A DNA stretch of 64,000 bases from RI-231 sp041394905 (GTDB taxonomy: Bacteria; Acidobacteriota; Terriglobia; Bryobacterales; UBA6623): assembly GCA_041394905.1 (NCBI GenBank), contig JAWKHJ010000002.1:186001-250000 (forward strand), in the 5' to 3' direction. A program made the translations under genes and the position numbers. The notes under the pieces were generated by a model. That model worked only from the letters and a program-made list of their open reading frames with translations. It ran no database searches and was not told the DNA's origin. Of the stretch, positions 8,537 to 18,100 are shown piece by piece (the stretch's first letter is position 1; the number at the start of each line of letters is the position of its first letter).

Positions 8537-8989
8537 ATGAAACTCTACGACAAGCTTGCGGACAAGGGCGGCAACGCCATGGTCGAGCTCGCCATTGCCG
8601 GCATGACCTTCATCGTGCTGGGCATTGGCGGAGTTGACTTCGGCCGCCTGTACTACGATTCGATCGCCGTCGGCGGCGCAGCGTTCGCGAGCACCCAGGT
8701 ACGGCGCCTTCAGCGTGATCACCGCCGGCGACTTCGCCGGCATGGAAGCAGCCGGTTTAGCCGAGTCTGAGGACGTGGACAACGTGACTGTGTCGGCGAG
8801 CCACTTCTGCGACTGTCCCGACAACCCCGGCGTCTCGGTCAGCTGCAACCAGACCCAGTGCACGAACTACGGCCTGCCTCGTCTCTACGTCCGCTCTCGC
8901 GCTCAGTCCAACTTCAAAACGATGGGCAAGTATCCCGGCATCCGGATACGAGCGCCATCGACCTGACCAGCTGGATGCGGATTCGCTAG
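8537..8989 (+). CDS. TadE-like minor pilin, frameshifted
   Basis: A single-pass pseudopilin-like membrane protein. The N-terminus 'DKGGNAMVELAIAGMTFIVL' followed by 'GGVDFGRLYYDSIAVGGAA' is the TadE pattern: a short positively charged start, a Glu, then a hydrophobic helix. The frame is lost near 8695 and resumes as 'YGAFSVITAGDFAGMEAAG', then shifts again near 8940 to end 'SAIDLTSWMRIR' at the TAG 8987-8989. The cysteine-rich 'HFCDCPDNPGVSVSCNQTQC' may form disulfides outside the membrane. GGGAG about 10 nt before the ATG is a good ribosome binding site. Confidence 0.75.
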
Positions 8990-9017
8990 GACGACTAGGA
9001 ACGAGAGGAGCCAAACA

Positions 9018-9455
9018 ATGTTGCGTCACGCAAGAACACTCCGCTACCGCGATCCTCGGGCCGGTTCGTCAATGGTCGAATTTGCCTTGGTCGGCATCAT
9101 CGTCTTGATGCTGGTGATCGGCATCTTCGAGGTCGGCCGTACCGTGTGGAACTACAACACGCTCGCCTACGCCGCGCGGCAAGCTTCGCGCTACGCCTCG
9201 GTTCGGTCGAACTTGGGCGCCGCGAACTACTCCGTGACCCCGAATCCGATCGATACGGTTGTGTTCGCCAACGCCGCGGGCCTTGACCCGGCGCAGTTGA
9301 CGGTCACGAAGACATGGACTCCGGACAATAGCCCGGGTGGCCGCGTGCAGATTACGGTCAGCTATCCGGTCGATCTGATTGCCGCGCCGCTGTTCGCGGC
9401 AGGCACGCCCCACTTGACGGTGAAGGCGTCATCGACGCTTACGATTCTGAATTAA
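9018..9455 (+). CDS. TadE-like minor pilin
   Basis: A 145-residue intact TadE-like protein: 'RAGSSMVEFALVGIIVLMLV' then 'GIFEVGRTVWNYNTLAYAAR', with a conserved Glu at the start of the membrane helix and the 'AARQASRYA' motif after it. GAGGAG precedes the ATG. It is the last gene of the three-gene pilin set and is followed by a strong terminator. In Tad systems such proteins are minor pilins or assembly factors, handled by a TadV/FppA-type peptidase that is not present here. Confidence 0.88.
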   Translation: MLRHARTLRYRDPRAGSSMVEFALVGIIVLMLVIGIFEVGRTVWNYNTLAYAARQASRYASVRSNLGAANYSVTPNPIDTVVFANAAGLDPAQLTVTKTWTPDNSPGGRVQITVSYPVDLIAAPLFAAGTPHLTVKASSTLTILN

Positions 9456-9498
9456 CGCTCAAGAAACTCCCCATATTGCATTGAATCTCCAATCGCTC

Positions 9499-9532
9499 CG
9501 GGTTCCGGACTTGTTCGGAACCCGTTTTTTTT
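9499..9532 (+). terminator. rho-independent terminator of the pilin set
   Basis: A perfect 9-bp stem, CGGGTTCCG (9499-9507) with CGGAACCCG (9516-9524), has an 8-nt loop and is followed by eight T. The T-run overlaps the stop of the convergent gene at 9531. Confidence 0.9.
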
Positions 9533-12500
9533 ATGGGGCGACGACTTGTAGCAGTCCGGCGTTGCTCTGTCCGTCCGGGGTTTCGATCGAAAGCTCGTAG
9601 GGCCCGGGCCCGAGGTCGGCGGGCAGTTGGACGTTGATCTGGTAGAGGCCGGCGAAGTAGGGAGCGAGTCCAGAGAAGATCGGGCTGAGCGAGCGGCCGC
9701 CGATGCGGATGACCGGGGCTGCGACGGTGCGGGAGAGCACTAGCGGCGGAGCGGCCTCGCCGGTTTCCGCGCGGGGTTGGACGGCCCCCAACCCGGTGGC
9801 GAAGATCTGCAAATACTCGCCGGCGCGAGCGGGGCGGTTCCAGGGCGAAAGGCCGTCAGAGGCGTAGACGACTGCCGCCAGGCCGGTGGAGGCGTCGGCG
9901 AAGACGCCGGGTTGCGTTGAGGCCACTTCGAGAGTGACCGTGCTGCTCTGCGCAGCGCCGGATTCGATGGTGATGCGGGCCTCAGAGCCAGAGAGCTCGA
10001 ACGGCGCTTGCAGGTTGATCTGCCCTGGAGAGACGAGCAGCAGCGGTGCGGCGGCGCCGTTGACGCGGACCGTCGTGCCGGCGAGCGAGACGCGGCAGCG
10101 GGAGCGAACGGGCCATCTCCGTGGATTCGGACAAGCCGAGCGCCAGATGGAGAAGCAAGCCGCCTGGGGCGATACGTGCAGGAGCGCTGCAGGGCCTTGA
10201 TTGAAGCTTGCCGCATTGACGACGCCCGTTGCCGAGAACGTTGGACGCGAGGTTGCATCGCCGGCCAGCACGATTGCGCTGGGGGTTTCGCGGCCTGCCA
10301 ACGCCAGTGCAGCGCGCCTGGGTCTATGGAGATCGGGGAGGCGCCAGGCGATCGAGGCGAGGCCGTCCGCTCCGGTGACGATCGAGGCCGGTTCGGCGGC
10401 GCCGCCGTTGACTGCAACCGCCGTCAAGGGAATTCCGAGGTACGGCAGTCGGTTGTGATCGCGCACGGAAATGACTACAGGTGCAGGCAACGGCTCTCCG
10501 CGACGCGCCGTCCTGACCGCCGCCGCTCTCGACATAGATGTGAGCTCCAGCCGCATCGGCGAGGGTTTGGATGCGCGCCACCGGTGCGTCGAACCCGGCC
10601 GCCTGCGCTTGCGACGCAGCACGCCGACTGCGCGCGACGCCGCTTACGGCGAACGTCGCCGATGTCTGACCGGCAGGGATGGTGACGGTAGCCGAGCGCC
10701 GCGATGGCGTGCCCTCGACAGTCAGGTTGACGATCAGGTCGTCGGCGAGCGGCGTGGCGAGCTGGAGCTCGACCGGCCCTTCCGAGGCCCGCAGCACACC
10801 TGCCGCGGGCGCGGCGCTGAGCCGAAGCCTCGCACGAGCGCGGTTTGCGCGACCGCGCGCTGGTCGACGGCTTGGTGAAAGTAGCTCTCCCATTCGCGGC
10901 GAATACGATCGAGCTTCGCGACGTCCGCCGCGCTGGGCTGGCCCCCTGGGCGACCAGCAAGATGAAGGCGAAACGGATCTCGCGTTGCGCGACGGTGTGG
11001 TCAGGCGTGCGCGGACCTTCGGCGGCCTCGATCAAATCGATGGTGATGTCCTGGCGGTCGCCGTCGAAGCATGCCAGTCTGGGCGCCGGCTGCGGCTGGT
11101 GTTGCCGGCATTGCGCGGGTTGAGCACGACGAAGCTCCGGAGCCACTTCTTCGGGAGCGCGCAGACCCATGATGTACTGGTCGAGCTCGCCGTAGCGCGC
11201 TACCGCGTCAACGGTCTCGAAGCGCGGCGAAGCGGCTTCGCCATGGTCGACGATCTCGTTGCCCTCGAGTACCGAGGCCTGCGAGTTGAAAAAGAAGTTC
11301 CAATGGGCGTCGTCGCGGCCCAGGAGGTTCGTCGAGGGCAGGCCGGTGGCTGGATTGATGTATTCGAGGTAAACGCCCCAGCGGTGGCCGGCTTCCTGTC
11401 CCATGACCGATAGCGTGGAGTTCTCTCCGATGAGCGGGATCACCGTGGTCGGGTCGCTGGGATAGTTCGACAGCGGGCCCATGTTCAAGAAGCTCGCCAA
11501 GCGTTTGGGGGAGCCGAAATCCTCTCCGAAGTCGAAAACGGGTTCCGAGCTGAGCAGATCGCCGATGCCAAGCACTTCGTTGCGTACGTTGACCTCGTAA
11601 GCAAAGGCGGTGGCCCCTGCGCTGAGTCCAAGTGCGTTGAAGACGACGAGGAAGTCGTAGACGTCGTCGTGCGTGCGGTAGAACTGCTGAGAGACGGCGT
11701 TGATGTCGAGATCGGGAACCAGCTGGAACAACTCGGCGAGCCCGCCCGTAGACGGCCCCGCCGGCCCCGAGGAAAAGTCGACTGCGTCCGGCTGGCCGGC
11801 CAGGCGCCCTGGGAAGACGCCCGTGGTGACTTCGTTGAGCGTGGCGGAAAGGTAGTGGAACGCGATTCCGCCGTCGGCGCTGAGCTCCACTTGGAAGATC
11901 TGTCGACGGCCGTTGCCGGCATCGGTGTACTGCGGGACGCCGTCCCAGGTGACGAAGACTCGGTCGACGCGGCTGTCGACGCGGACTCGGGCGGCGGGCC
12001 GCGAGGGGTCGAGGTCGGCGAACAGCGGGGCGATGCGCGGAGGACCAGCGACGGCGCGGGCGACCGAACGCGCCGCCACGAGACCATCGCCTTCGCCGAA
12101 GGTCAGATTGCCGTCGGAGTTGACCCAGACCGCGCTGTACTGCGACCCGAAGTAGGGGAAGGAGAACTCCAGGTCCACGCGTGTCGTGTCGTCATCATCG
12201 AGTGCAAGGGAGACGCCGTTGGCGCGTGCGGACTCGTCAAAGGCCAAGGCTTCGGGAGCGCTCGCGTAACCCGAAGCCGACGGCGTGAAGCGCAGCGTGA
12301 TCCCCTGCAGGTCGAACAGGTTGAGCGGGGCGATGATGAAGTCGGAAGCCTCCATCACGGCGATCTCGCCCTGATCTTGGCGCGGCGGTGCAACCTGTTC
12401 AGCGCGCAGGGCGGCGCGACGTCGCGAGAGCGCTTGCTCGTGGCGGAAGCGCTCGGTCAATACGCGACCGCGGTAGGTGCCGCTGAGGCTCGATTCCGAC

Positions 12501-12568
12501 GGCGCCTTGGCGGCGACCGCGGGGAGGGCTGCGAGAAGCAGGAGGGGGAGGATCCGGAAGGCCGACAT
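9531..12568 (-). CDS. large secreted protein with a QEAGH metalloprotease-like motif and Solibacter-type C-terminal domain, frameshifted
   Basis: An exported protein of about 1010 residues. The signal peptide is 'MSAFRILPLLLLAALPAVAA' (ATG at 12568; a TTG 7 codons earlier is also open). The middle holds a NIDO/beta-sandwich-like segment ('VWVNSDGNLTFGEGDGLVAA') and 'LSVMGQEAGHRWGVYLEY', which looks like HExxH with the first His read as Gln. 'ELDQYIMGLRAPEEV' comes next. The C-terminal part contains 'GVVNAASFNQGPAA', 'LGLSESTEMARSLPLP' (shifted frame) and 'LLLVSPGQINLQAPFEL', the hallmark of the TIGR03437 domain seen in Solibacter proteins. Frame changes lie near 10930, 10490-10620 and 10080-10150 (a compensating pair). 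Protease activity is only inferred. Confidence 0.7.
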
Positions 12569-12673
12569 CGCGGGTGCAAGCAGACGCAACTCTCATTCTG
12601 GCCGATCGTCGTTCGACAGTCGGACCCGGGGATGGGTCTTTTGCAACCCTCAGTTGGGGCCGCTAAGCGTGTT

Positions 12674-13222
12674 TCAGGAGAAGAGCTCGATCTGGTCGTC
12701 GCTCGATTTTTTCGGGCGCGCCCGGCGGCGGTGGGCTGCGCTGCCGATCACGCCGAGGACTTTGAGCTCTTTGAGCGTCTGTTTCGGCACGAAAACGCGC
12801 TGGGTGTTGGAGTTCGCGTCGGGCGGCGAGAAGGTGACGCCGTAGTCGCCCAGGTTGAGCAAATCGTTGGCGATGACGCCTTCGAAGATCTCGTCATCGT
12901 GGAAGGTGAGCCGCACCCACAGCCCATCCAGCTTGGGCCGGGACTGAAACTGGCGCTTCTCGTCGGCGTCTGGCGGGCCCTGGAACTCGCGCACGAAGTA
13001 GACGGCGCGGATTTCGCGATAGGGCACGAGCGCGACCTGTGCCGAGCGAGTGAGAATCTCGACGCCTTCGGGCCGTTGGAAGGTCTGGGGCGAGACGTAG
13101 CCCTCGACGAAAGAGCTGTCCAGCCTCCGGAGGTACACTTGTTTTGTCGTCGAGACTGACAAACGGCGCGCGGACTCGCAAGCCCTAGGGGCATCGTAAC
13201 CCGCCCTCCCAGAAACGGTCAA
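12674..13222 (-). CDS. conserved hypothetical protein, small beta-barrel-like
   Basis: I do not recognise a named family. The body 'KQVYLRRLDSSFVEGYVSPQ', 'REIRAVYFVREFQGPPDADE', 'GLWVRLTFHDDEIFEGVIAN' and 'YGVTFSPPDANSNTQRVFVP' alternates short strands like an Sm-like or PilZ-like barrel. The tail is basic ('RRRARPKKSS'). There is no signal or membrane segment. The first 20-25 residues look unconvincing, so the real start may be an inner TTG or GTG near 13145-13160. It is divergent from xerD at 13 bp. Confidence 0.6.
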   Translation of the reverse strand: MTVSGRAGYDAPRACESARRLSVSTTKQVYLRRLDSSFVEGYVSPQTFQRPEGVEILTRSAQVALVPYREIRAVYFVREFQGPPDADEKRQFQSRPKLDGLWVRLTFHDDEIFEGVIANDLLNLGDYGVTFSPPDANSNTQRVFVPKQTLKELKVLGVIGSAAHRRRARPKKSSDDQIELFS

Positions 13223-13235
13223 TCAACTGATTTTT

Positions 13236-14138
13236 ATGGATTTGTCGCGTTCAGAGGCGGTCCGTCGGGAGTATCTCGACTTCTGTCGCGTCGAGAAGGG
13301 TCTGGCGGCGAACTCGCTCGCCGCATACGGCCGCGACCTGGCGAGGCTCGCCGCTTTCCTGGCCGATCGAGGACGCCTGATGGAGTCGGCGCGGCCTGAC
13401 GACCTGCGGGCTTTTGTCGATTCGCTCTATGCCGCCGAGATGAGCGGCCGCTCGGTGGCGCGTCACCTCAGCGCCGTGCGGCGCTTCTACGTCTATCTCG
13501 TCGAGCGCGGGCGCCTTTCCGAAGATCCGTCGGCGGACTTGAGCTCGCCGACGCAGTGGAAGAGCCTGCCGAAGTTTCTGACGCTCGAGGAGGTTGACCG
13601 CCTGCTCGAGGCCCCGGACCCGCTGACCGCGCTCGGCCGTCGGGATCGGGCGATGCTGCAACTGCTCTACGCGACCGGATTGCGCGTCTCTGAGTTGATA
13701 GCGGTCGAGCGGGCCCGACTCAACATGGAGCTTGGGGTGGTGCGCGTTCAGGGCAAGGGCGACAAGCAGCGGCTCGTACCGGTGGGCAAGCAGGCGCTCG
13801 GGGCGATTGAGGAGTATCTCGACCTCGGGCGGCCCGCCTTGTTGGGACGGCGTTCCTCGGCGTATCTGTTTGTGACCGGGCGCGGAGGACCGATGACCAG
13901 GCAGGCCTTTTGGAAGCTGCTCAAGCGCTACGGTCTCGAAGCTCGCATTCTCAAGAATTTGACGCCGCACGTGTTACGGCACAGCTTTGCCACGCATCTG
14001 CTCGAACGCGGCGCAGATCTGCGCAGCGTCCAGATGATGTTGGGACATTCGGATATCTCGAGCACGCAGATCTACACGCACGTACTCCGCGAGCGACTAC
14101 GAAGCGTCTACGATAGACATCACCCCAGAAGTGGATGA
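13236..14138 (+). CDS. xerD: tyrosine recombinase XerD
   Basis: A 300-residue site-specific recombinase that, with a XerC partner, resolves chromosome dimers at dif near division. The SAM-like N-domain (about 1-100) is complete: 'REYLDFCRVEKGLAANSLAA'. All catalytic residues are in place: R150 (TGLRVSEL), K174 (GKGDKQR), H245 and R248 (HVLRHSFATHLL), H271 (LGHSDISS), Y280 (TQIYTHV). Size and chromosomal setting fit the housekeeping enzyme, not a phage integrase; no att repeats or phage genes flank it. Its end overlaps the next gene by 8 bp. Confidence 0.92.
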   Translation: MDLSRSEAVRREYLDFCRVEKGLAANSLAAYGRDLARLAAFLADRGRLMESARPDDLRAFVDSLYAAEMSGRSVARHLSAVRRFYVYLVERGRLSEDPSADLSSPTQWKSLPKFLTLEEVDRLLEAPDPLTALGRRDRAMLQLLYATGLRVSELIAVERARLNMELGVVRVQGKGDKQRLVPVGKQALGAIEEYLDLGRPALLGRRSSAYLFVTGRGGPMTRQAFWKLLKRYGLEARILKNLTPHVLRHSFATHLLERGADLRSVQMMLGHSDISSTQIYTHVLRERLRSVYDRHHPRSG

Positions 14139-15057
14139 GCGGGTCGGAAAAAGAAAGGACGGCAGCGTAGGTGAGCTTCTCGCTGACGAGCGAGGACGAC
14201 GAGCAGAAGTCGGCGAACCGCCCTCGGCGTTTGCGCGTGGGCGGACCCACGTGGTCGCGGTCGTGCGCTATTGGCTGGGCCTCGACAGCCACGTCTACGC
14301 CATGGCCATTTCGGTCAACGTGCTGCTCGGGTTCTTCCCCTTCATGCTCCTGATCCTGTCGATCTCTCACTACTGGATGAGCTGGAGCGGCGCCGAGCGG
14401 GCGATCTACGTAGGGTTGCGGGCCTTCCTGCCGGCCGACCCGGGATTGGTGGAGTTTGTCGAGCGCAACCTGCGGGCGGCGGTCGAGATGCGTGGCGCGA
14501 AGGTCAAGGTGGTCTCGGTCGTTCTGTTGCTGGCGGCGTCGAACGGTGTGTTCATGCCCCTCGAGGTGGCGCTCAACCGGCTCTGGGGTTTCACCGCGCA
14601 CCGGCCCTACTGGAAGAACCAAGCGATGGCGCTGGGCATGACGTTCGTGATGGGCATGCTGGCGCTGATCGCCGCCGTCTTCGCGGGCGGGCTCTGGCAA
14701 CAGGCGGAGCAGTTGGCGGGAGGCTGGTTCCAGACGCCGAACATGGCGATACTGGCCCTTCTCAAGATCGGCGAGATCCACGCGATCTTCGTGATGTTCC
14801 TGCTGATCTATTGGCTGCTGCCCAACGGTCCGGTTCCGTTCGGCCGGGCGGCCGTGACAGCCGCCGTCTTGGCGGTGCTCTACGAATTGGGGCAGTCGCT
14901 CTATTCCTGGATCTGGCCGTCGCTCGACCTACGCAGTGAATACGGACCGTTCTTCATCTCAGTCACGCTGGTGCTCTGGGGCTTCTTCGTGGCGATGGTG
15001 GCGTTGGCGGCCGGCAAGCTCTACGCACGCCCCGACTTGATCCGTCTCCCGCAGTAG
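14131..15057 (+). CDS. YihY/BrkB family inner-membrane protein
   Basis: A 308-residue polytopic membrane protein with about six helices ('MAISVNVLLGFFPFMLLILS', 'VVSVVLLLAASNGVFMPLEV', 'GMTFVMGMLALIAAVFAGGL', 'AIFVMFLLIYWLLPNGPVPF', 'GPFFISVTLVLWGFFVAMVA'). The 'LNRLWGF' and 'LLPNGPVPF' segments are family hallmarks. The family was once called RNase BN by mistake; its function is not settled. The GTG at 14131 overlaps the xerD stop, so translation may be coupled. The first ~30 residues are hydrophilic and weakly supported. Confidence 0.85.
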   Translation: MDERVGKRKDGSVGELLADERGRRAEVGEPPSAFARGRTHVVAVVRYWLGLDSHVYAMAISVNVLLGFFPFMLLILSISHYWMSWSGAERAIYVGLRAFLPADPGLVEFVERNLRAAVEMRGAKVKVVSVVLLLAASNGVFMPLEVALNRLWGFTAHRPYWKNQAMALGMTFVMGMLALIAAVFAGGLWQQAEQLAGGWFQTPNMAILALLKIGEIHAIFVMFLLIYWLLPNGPVPFGRAAVTAAVLAVLYELGQSLYSWIWPSLDLRSEYGPFFISVTLVLWGFFVAMVALAAGKLYARPDLIRLPQ

Positions 15058-15075
15058 CTCGGCGGGAGGGCCCGT

Positions 15076-15105
15076 TATAATCAGGTTCCGAGCCCCGAAC
15101 CTGAT
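15076..15105 (+). promoter_or_regulatory. TATAAT box with a perfect inverted repeat reaching the start codon
   Basis: TATAAT (15076-15081) is followed by ATCAGGTTC (15080-15088), an 8-nt spacer, and GAACCTGAT (15097-15105). This 9-bp perfect inverted repeat begins in the -10 and ends inside the ATG at 15104. A start near 15088 would give a leader of about 16 nt without Shine-Dalgarno. The repeat could be an operator or an RNA hairpin hiding the start codon. Confidence 0.55.
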
Positions 15106-18100
15106 GCATTTCAAGCGATTCTTCACGATCTCCTTAGCTGCGCTGGCTATTGCCACGCTCAGTATTGTTCACGCGCCGGAGGGTGAAGCGCAGAATCGCG
15201 TTTCGATCGCCGTGCCTCCGGACGGCGAGGCGCAGTTGCAGTCGATGCTGCAACCTGGGCAGGCCTATGGAGTGTTATTGTCGGCGCCGGACCCGGGCGT
15301 GTTTCCGCCCAAGGGCCGGATATTCGCGCACGTGCGGGGCTTGGCCGAGCACGAGACGCGCAAGCCGATCCATGCGGGGGACCCCGACTGGTACTTCACC
15401 GTCGTTCCCCAAGAGCCGACGCAGTTGTTCATCCTGCTTAGCGCGGACCGCATGGACAAAGAGGTCTCGCTCGATTACGAGATCACCGTGCTGCCGGCGG
15501 GCGACAAGACAGCCGCCATCGGCGGACTGGGTCACGCTGACTGGCAGGATGCGCAGCCGGTACGGCTCGATACGCCAGTTTATGCTTCCGGTGATCACCG
15601 CCCCTACATTCCGACCGTCGCCTACCCGGAAGAGACGTACCAACAGATGCTCGACGGCGTGGACTGGTACAAGTTCGATTACCGCGGTGAAGGCGACCGG
15701 CTGTTGCACTTGAACGTCGAGGTGATCGACCGCGACGTGCCGGTGGACGTGGCGCTGTTCACGATTGAGGACGGCAAGCCTGTCGAGTATTCGCGCGGCC
15801 GCGAGCGCTTCGACCCCGAGAAGTCGACTGTGCTGCACGGGCTCTACAAGTTCGCACCGCGCGTGATCGCGCCGGGGACCTATTACGTCCGCGTGATGGC
15901 AAACCACCCGGCCTATAAGCTCGAGCTCAACACCTACGATCCGCCGCCCTACGCGGACCCGCAGCAGGCGGTGCGCGTGGCCATGGATTACATCGTGCGC
16001 AAGGGCGATTCCTGGCACGCAAACGTGCCGCGCCGGGGTATGTCCGCGCTGCGCACCTCGAACGTAGTGCAGGAGACGAAGCTCTGCATCGCCTGCCACC
16101 CGACGCACTTCTCGACGCGCGGCGAGATGATCGCGGTCGAGAACGGCTACCCCGTCCAGGCCCAGGAGAGCTTGCGGTTTCTCGTCGAGCGCTTGATGCA
16201 GAACCCGCGCCCGATCTACGGCCACACGGACGCGTCGTGGGCGCGCATGATCCACGCGCCGGGCAACGTACTCACGCGGCTGGCCTACATCGCGAACAAA
16301 TACGAGCAGGATCTGGTGCACGAGCGCCGCGACGAGCTCTACCGCGGTGTGGCCGAGTTCATGGAGCTGTATTGGCCGGGCGTCGAAGAACCGCAGCCGG
16401 AGTCGAACGGGAACCTGCCGCGCATCTCGGGCTTCGAGGTGGCGCACCACAGCGCCTTGTTGTTCCGCGATTTGCAGAAGCGCAGCGGGCAAGCCAAGTA
16501 CGGCGCACTGGCCGCTCAGGCGACCGAGGTCGCGGCCTCTGGCGATCCGATCGACATGCTGGATCTGGCTTGGCAGACGGTGGCGCTCGCCGACCTCGAC
16601 AAGGCGAAGTACCAGGCCAAAATCGACGCCAACGTGCAGAAGATGTTTGAGCTGCAGAAGAGCGACGGCTCGTGGGCGATGCCGTTCGGCATGGAGATCA
16701 TGGCGTATGACTGGCGCAACCACACCGTCAGCCGCACGAAGATCCCGCAGCGCGCCGGGCAGGAAGGACCACGTTCGGCGGAATTTCAGACCTACCACAC
16801 CCTTTATGCGCTGGCGCGCGCCGGAGTTCCGGCGGACGATCCGCACGTGAAGAAGGCGATCGCCTATGCGCTGTCGCACCAGACTGCGTCCGGCGCATGG
16901 CAGGGCGAGCCGGAGTACAAGAACTTCGATACGCCGTTCCGAGACACGCAGTACGCGATCATGGCGCTGTCGGAATACTTCCCCGGCCCCGCGGGCAAAG
17001 GCGGCGTCCGTGGCTTGGGCAAGCCCAAGGCTTCGCTCGCAGGCGCCAACCAAACGGCGAAGCTCGCCATTTTGGACGCGACGTGGGAGAAGCCGGACGA
17101 GCTGACAGCCGAGATGGTGCGCCGCGAGCTCGATTCGCCGCACGTGCTGATCCGGCGCCAAGCTGCGCTCTCGCTCGGCCGCTATGCGGACGTCGACGCC
17201 ATCGGCGAGCTGGCCAAGAGCCTGGGCGACGAGAGCAAGCTGGTGCAACGGGCCGCGGCCTGGAGCTTGCGCCAGATCGCGATGCGCTCGGCGGATGGAC
17301 GGGCGGATGCCATCGCGGCGATTCGCAAGGCGCTCGCCTCCGACAATCCGCGCGTGCGCTGGGGTGCGACACGCGTCTTCAATCAACACTTCAAATACAT
17401 CTCGGAGGAGTGGCCGCTGGCCGAGGATCTGATCCGGCTGAGCAAGAGCGAGTCGGTTCCGGCCGTGAAAATGCAGGCCATCCAAGGGCTCTACCAGTGG
17501 TTCTTCTGGGATCGCTCGACCGAGCACAAAGGGCGCATTGAAGAAGCCCTGATCGCGGGCTTGGGGCGCGAGGAGCATCCCTGGGTGCGGCGCAACTTCA
17601 TCGAGGCGTACTACAACACGCTCGACGACAATCTGCGCTACCTCTACGGCTCGTGGATGGTGCGCATCAAGCGGGACGAGGACCGCGCCATCGTCAAGCA
17701 AGGGCACCAGGATCAGGTCAAAGCGCAGGCGATGCGCTTTCAGGCGGCGATGCAAGGCGGTAACGCTCTGATGCGCGACGGGTTGTTGCGGGCGCTGCAT
17801 ACGCACGTGCTCCGTGAAGGCCAAGGCGACGTGAAGCTGCTAGCCGAGTCGCCCGCGCCGGAGACCGTTGAAGGGCCGTTCCTGAACGGTTATAAGTGGT
17901 TCGCGATCTTCGACCCGTTGACCCAGGGCACCGGAACGCGCGCGGGGACGGGCAATGATTCCGATCCGCCGAAGTTCTATGAAGAGTCCGCGCCGATCAT
18001 GAACGACGCATTGTTGACGGCGCTGGACCCGGCCTCGCCGGCGCTGGTGCACGAGACGCTGCGCGCGCTCGAGTTTCTCAAACCCTTCCCGGCCGACGAG

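Noticed and set aside
11669..13159. Plus-strand open frame of 496 codons
   Set aside because: It spans two opposite-strand genes and shows no protein-like motifs.
13236..14138. Integrase of a mobile element
   Set aside because: Length, motif set and lack of att repeats or cargo fit housekeeping XerD.
15275..17824. Long open frame (849 codons) on the minus strand opposite the 1390-residue protein
   Set aside because: It lies opposite a well-supported intact gene, is rich in Arg, Ala, Leu and His with no recognisable domain, and follows from the codon bias of GC-rich DNA.
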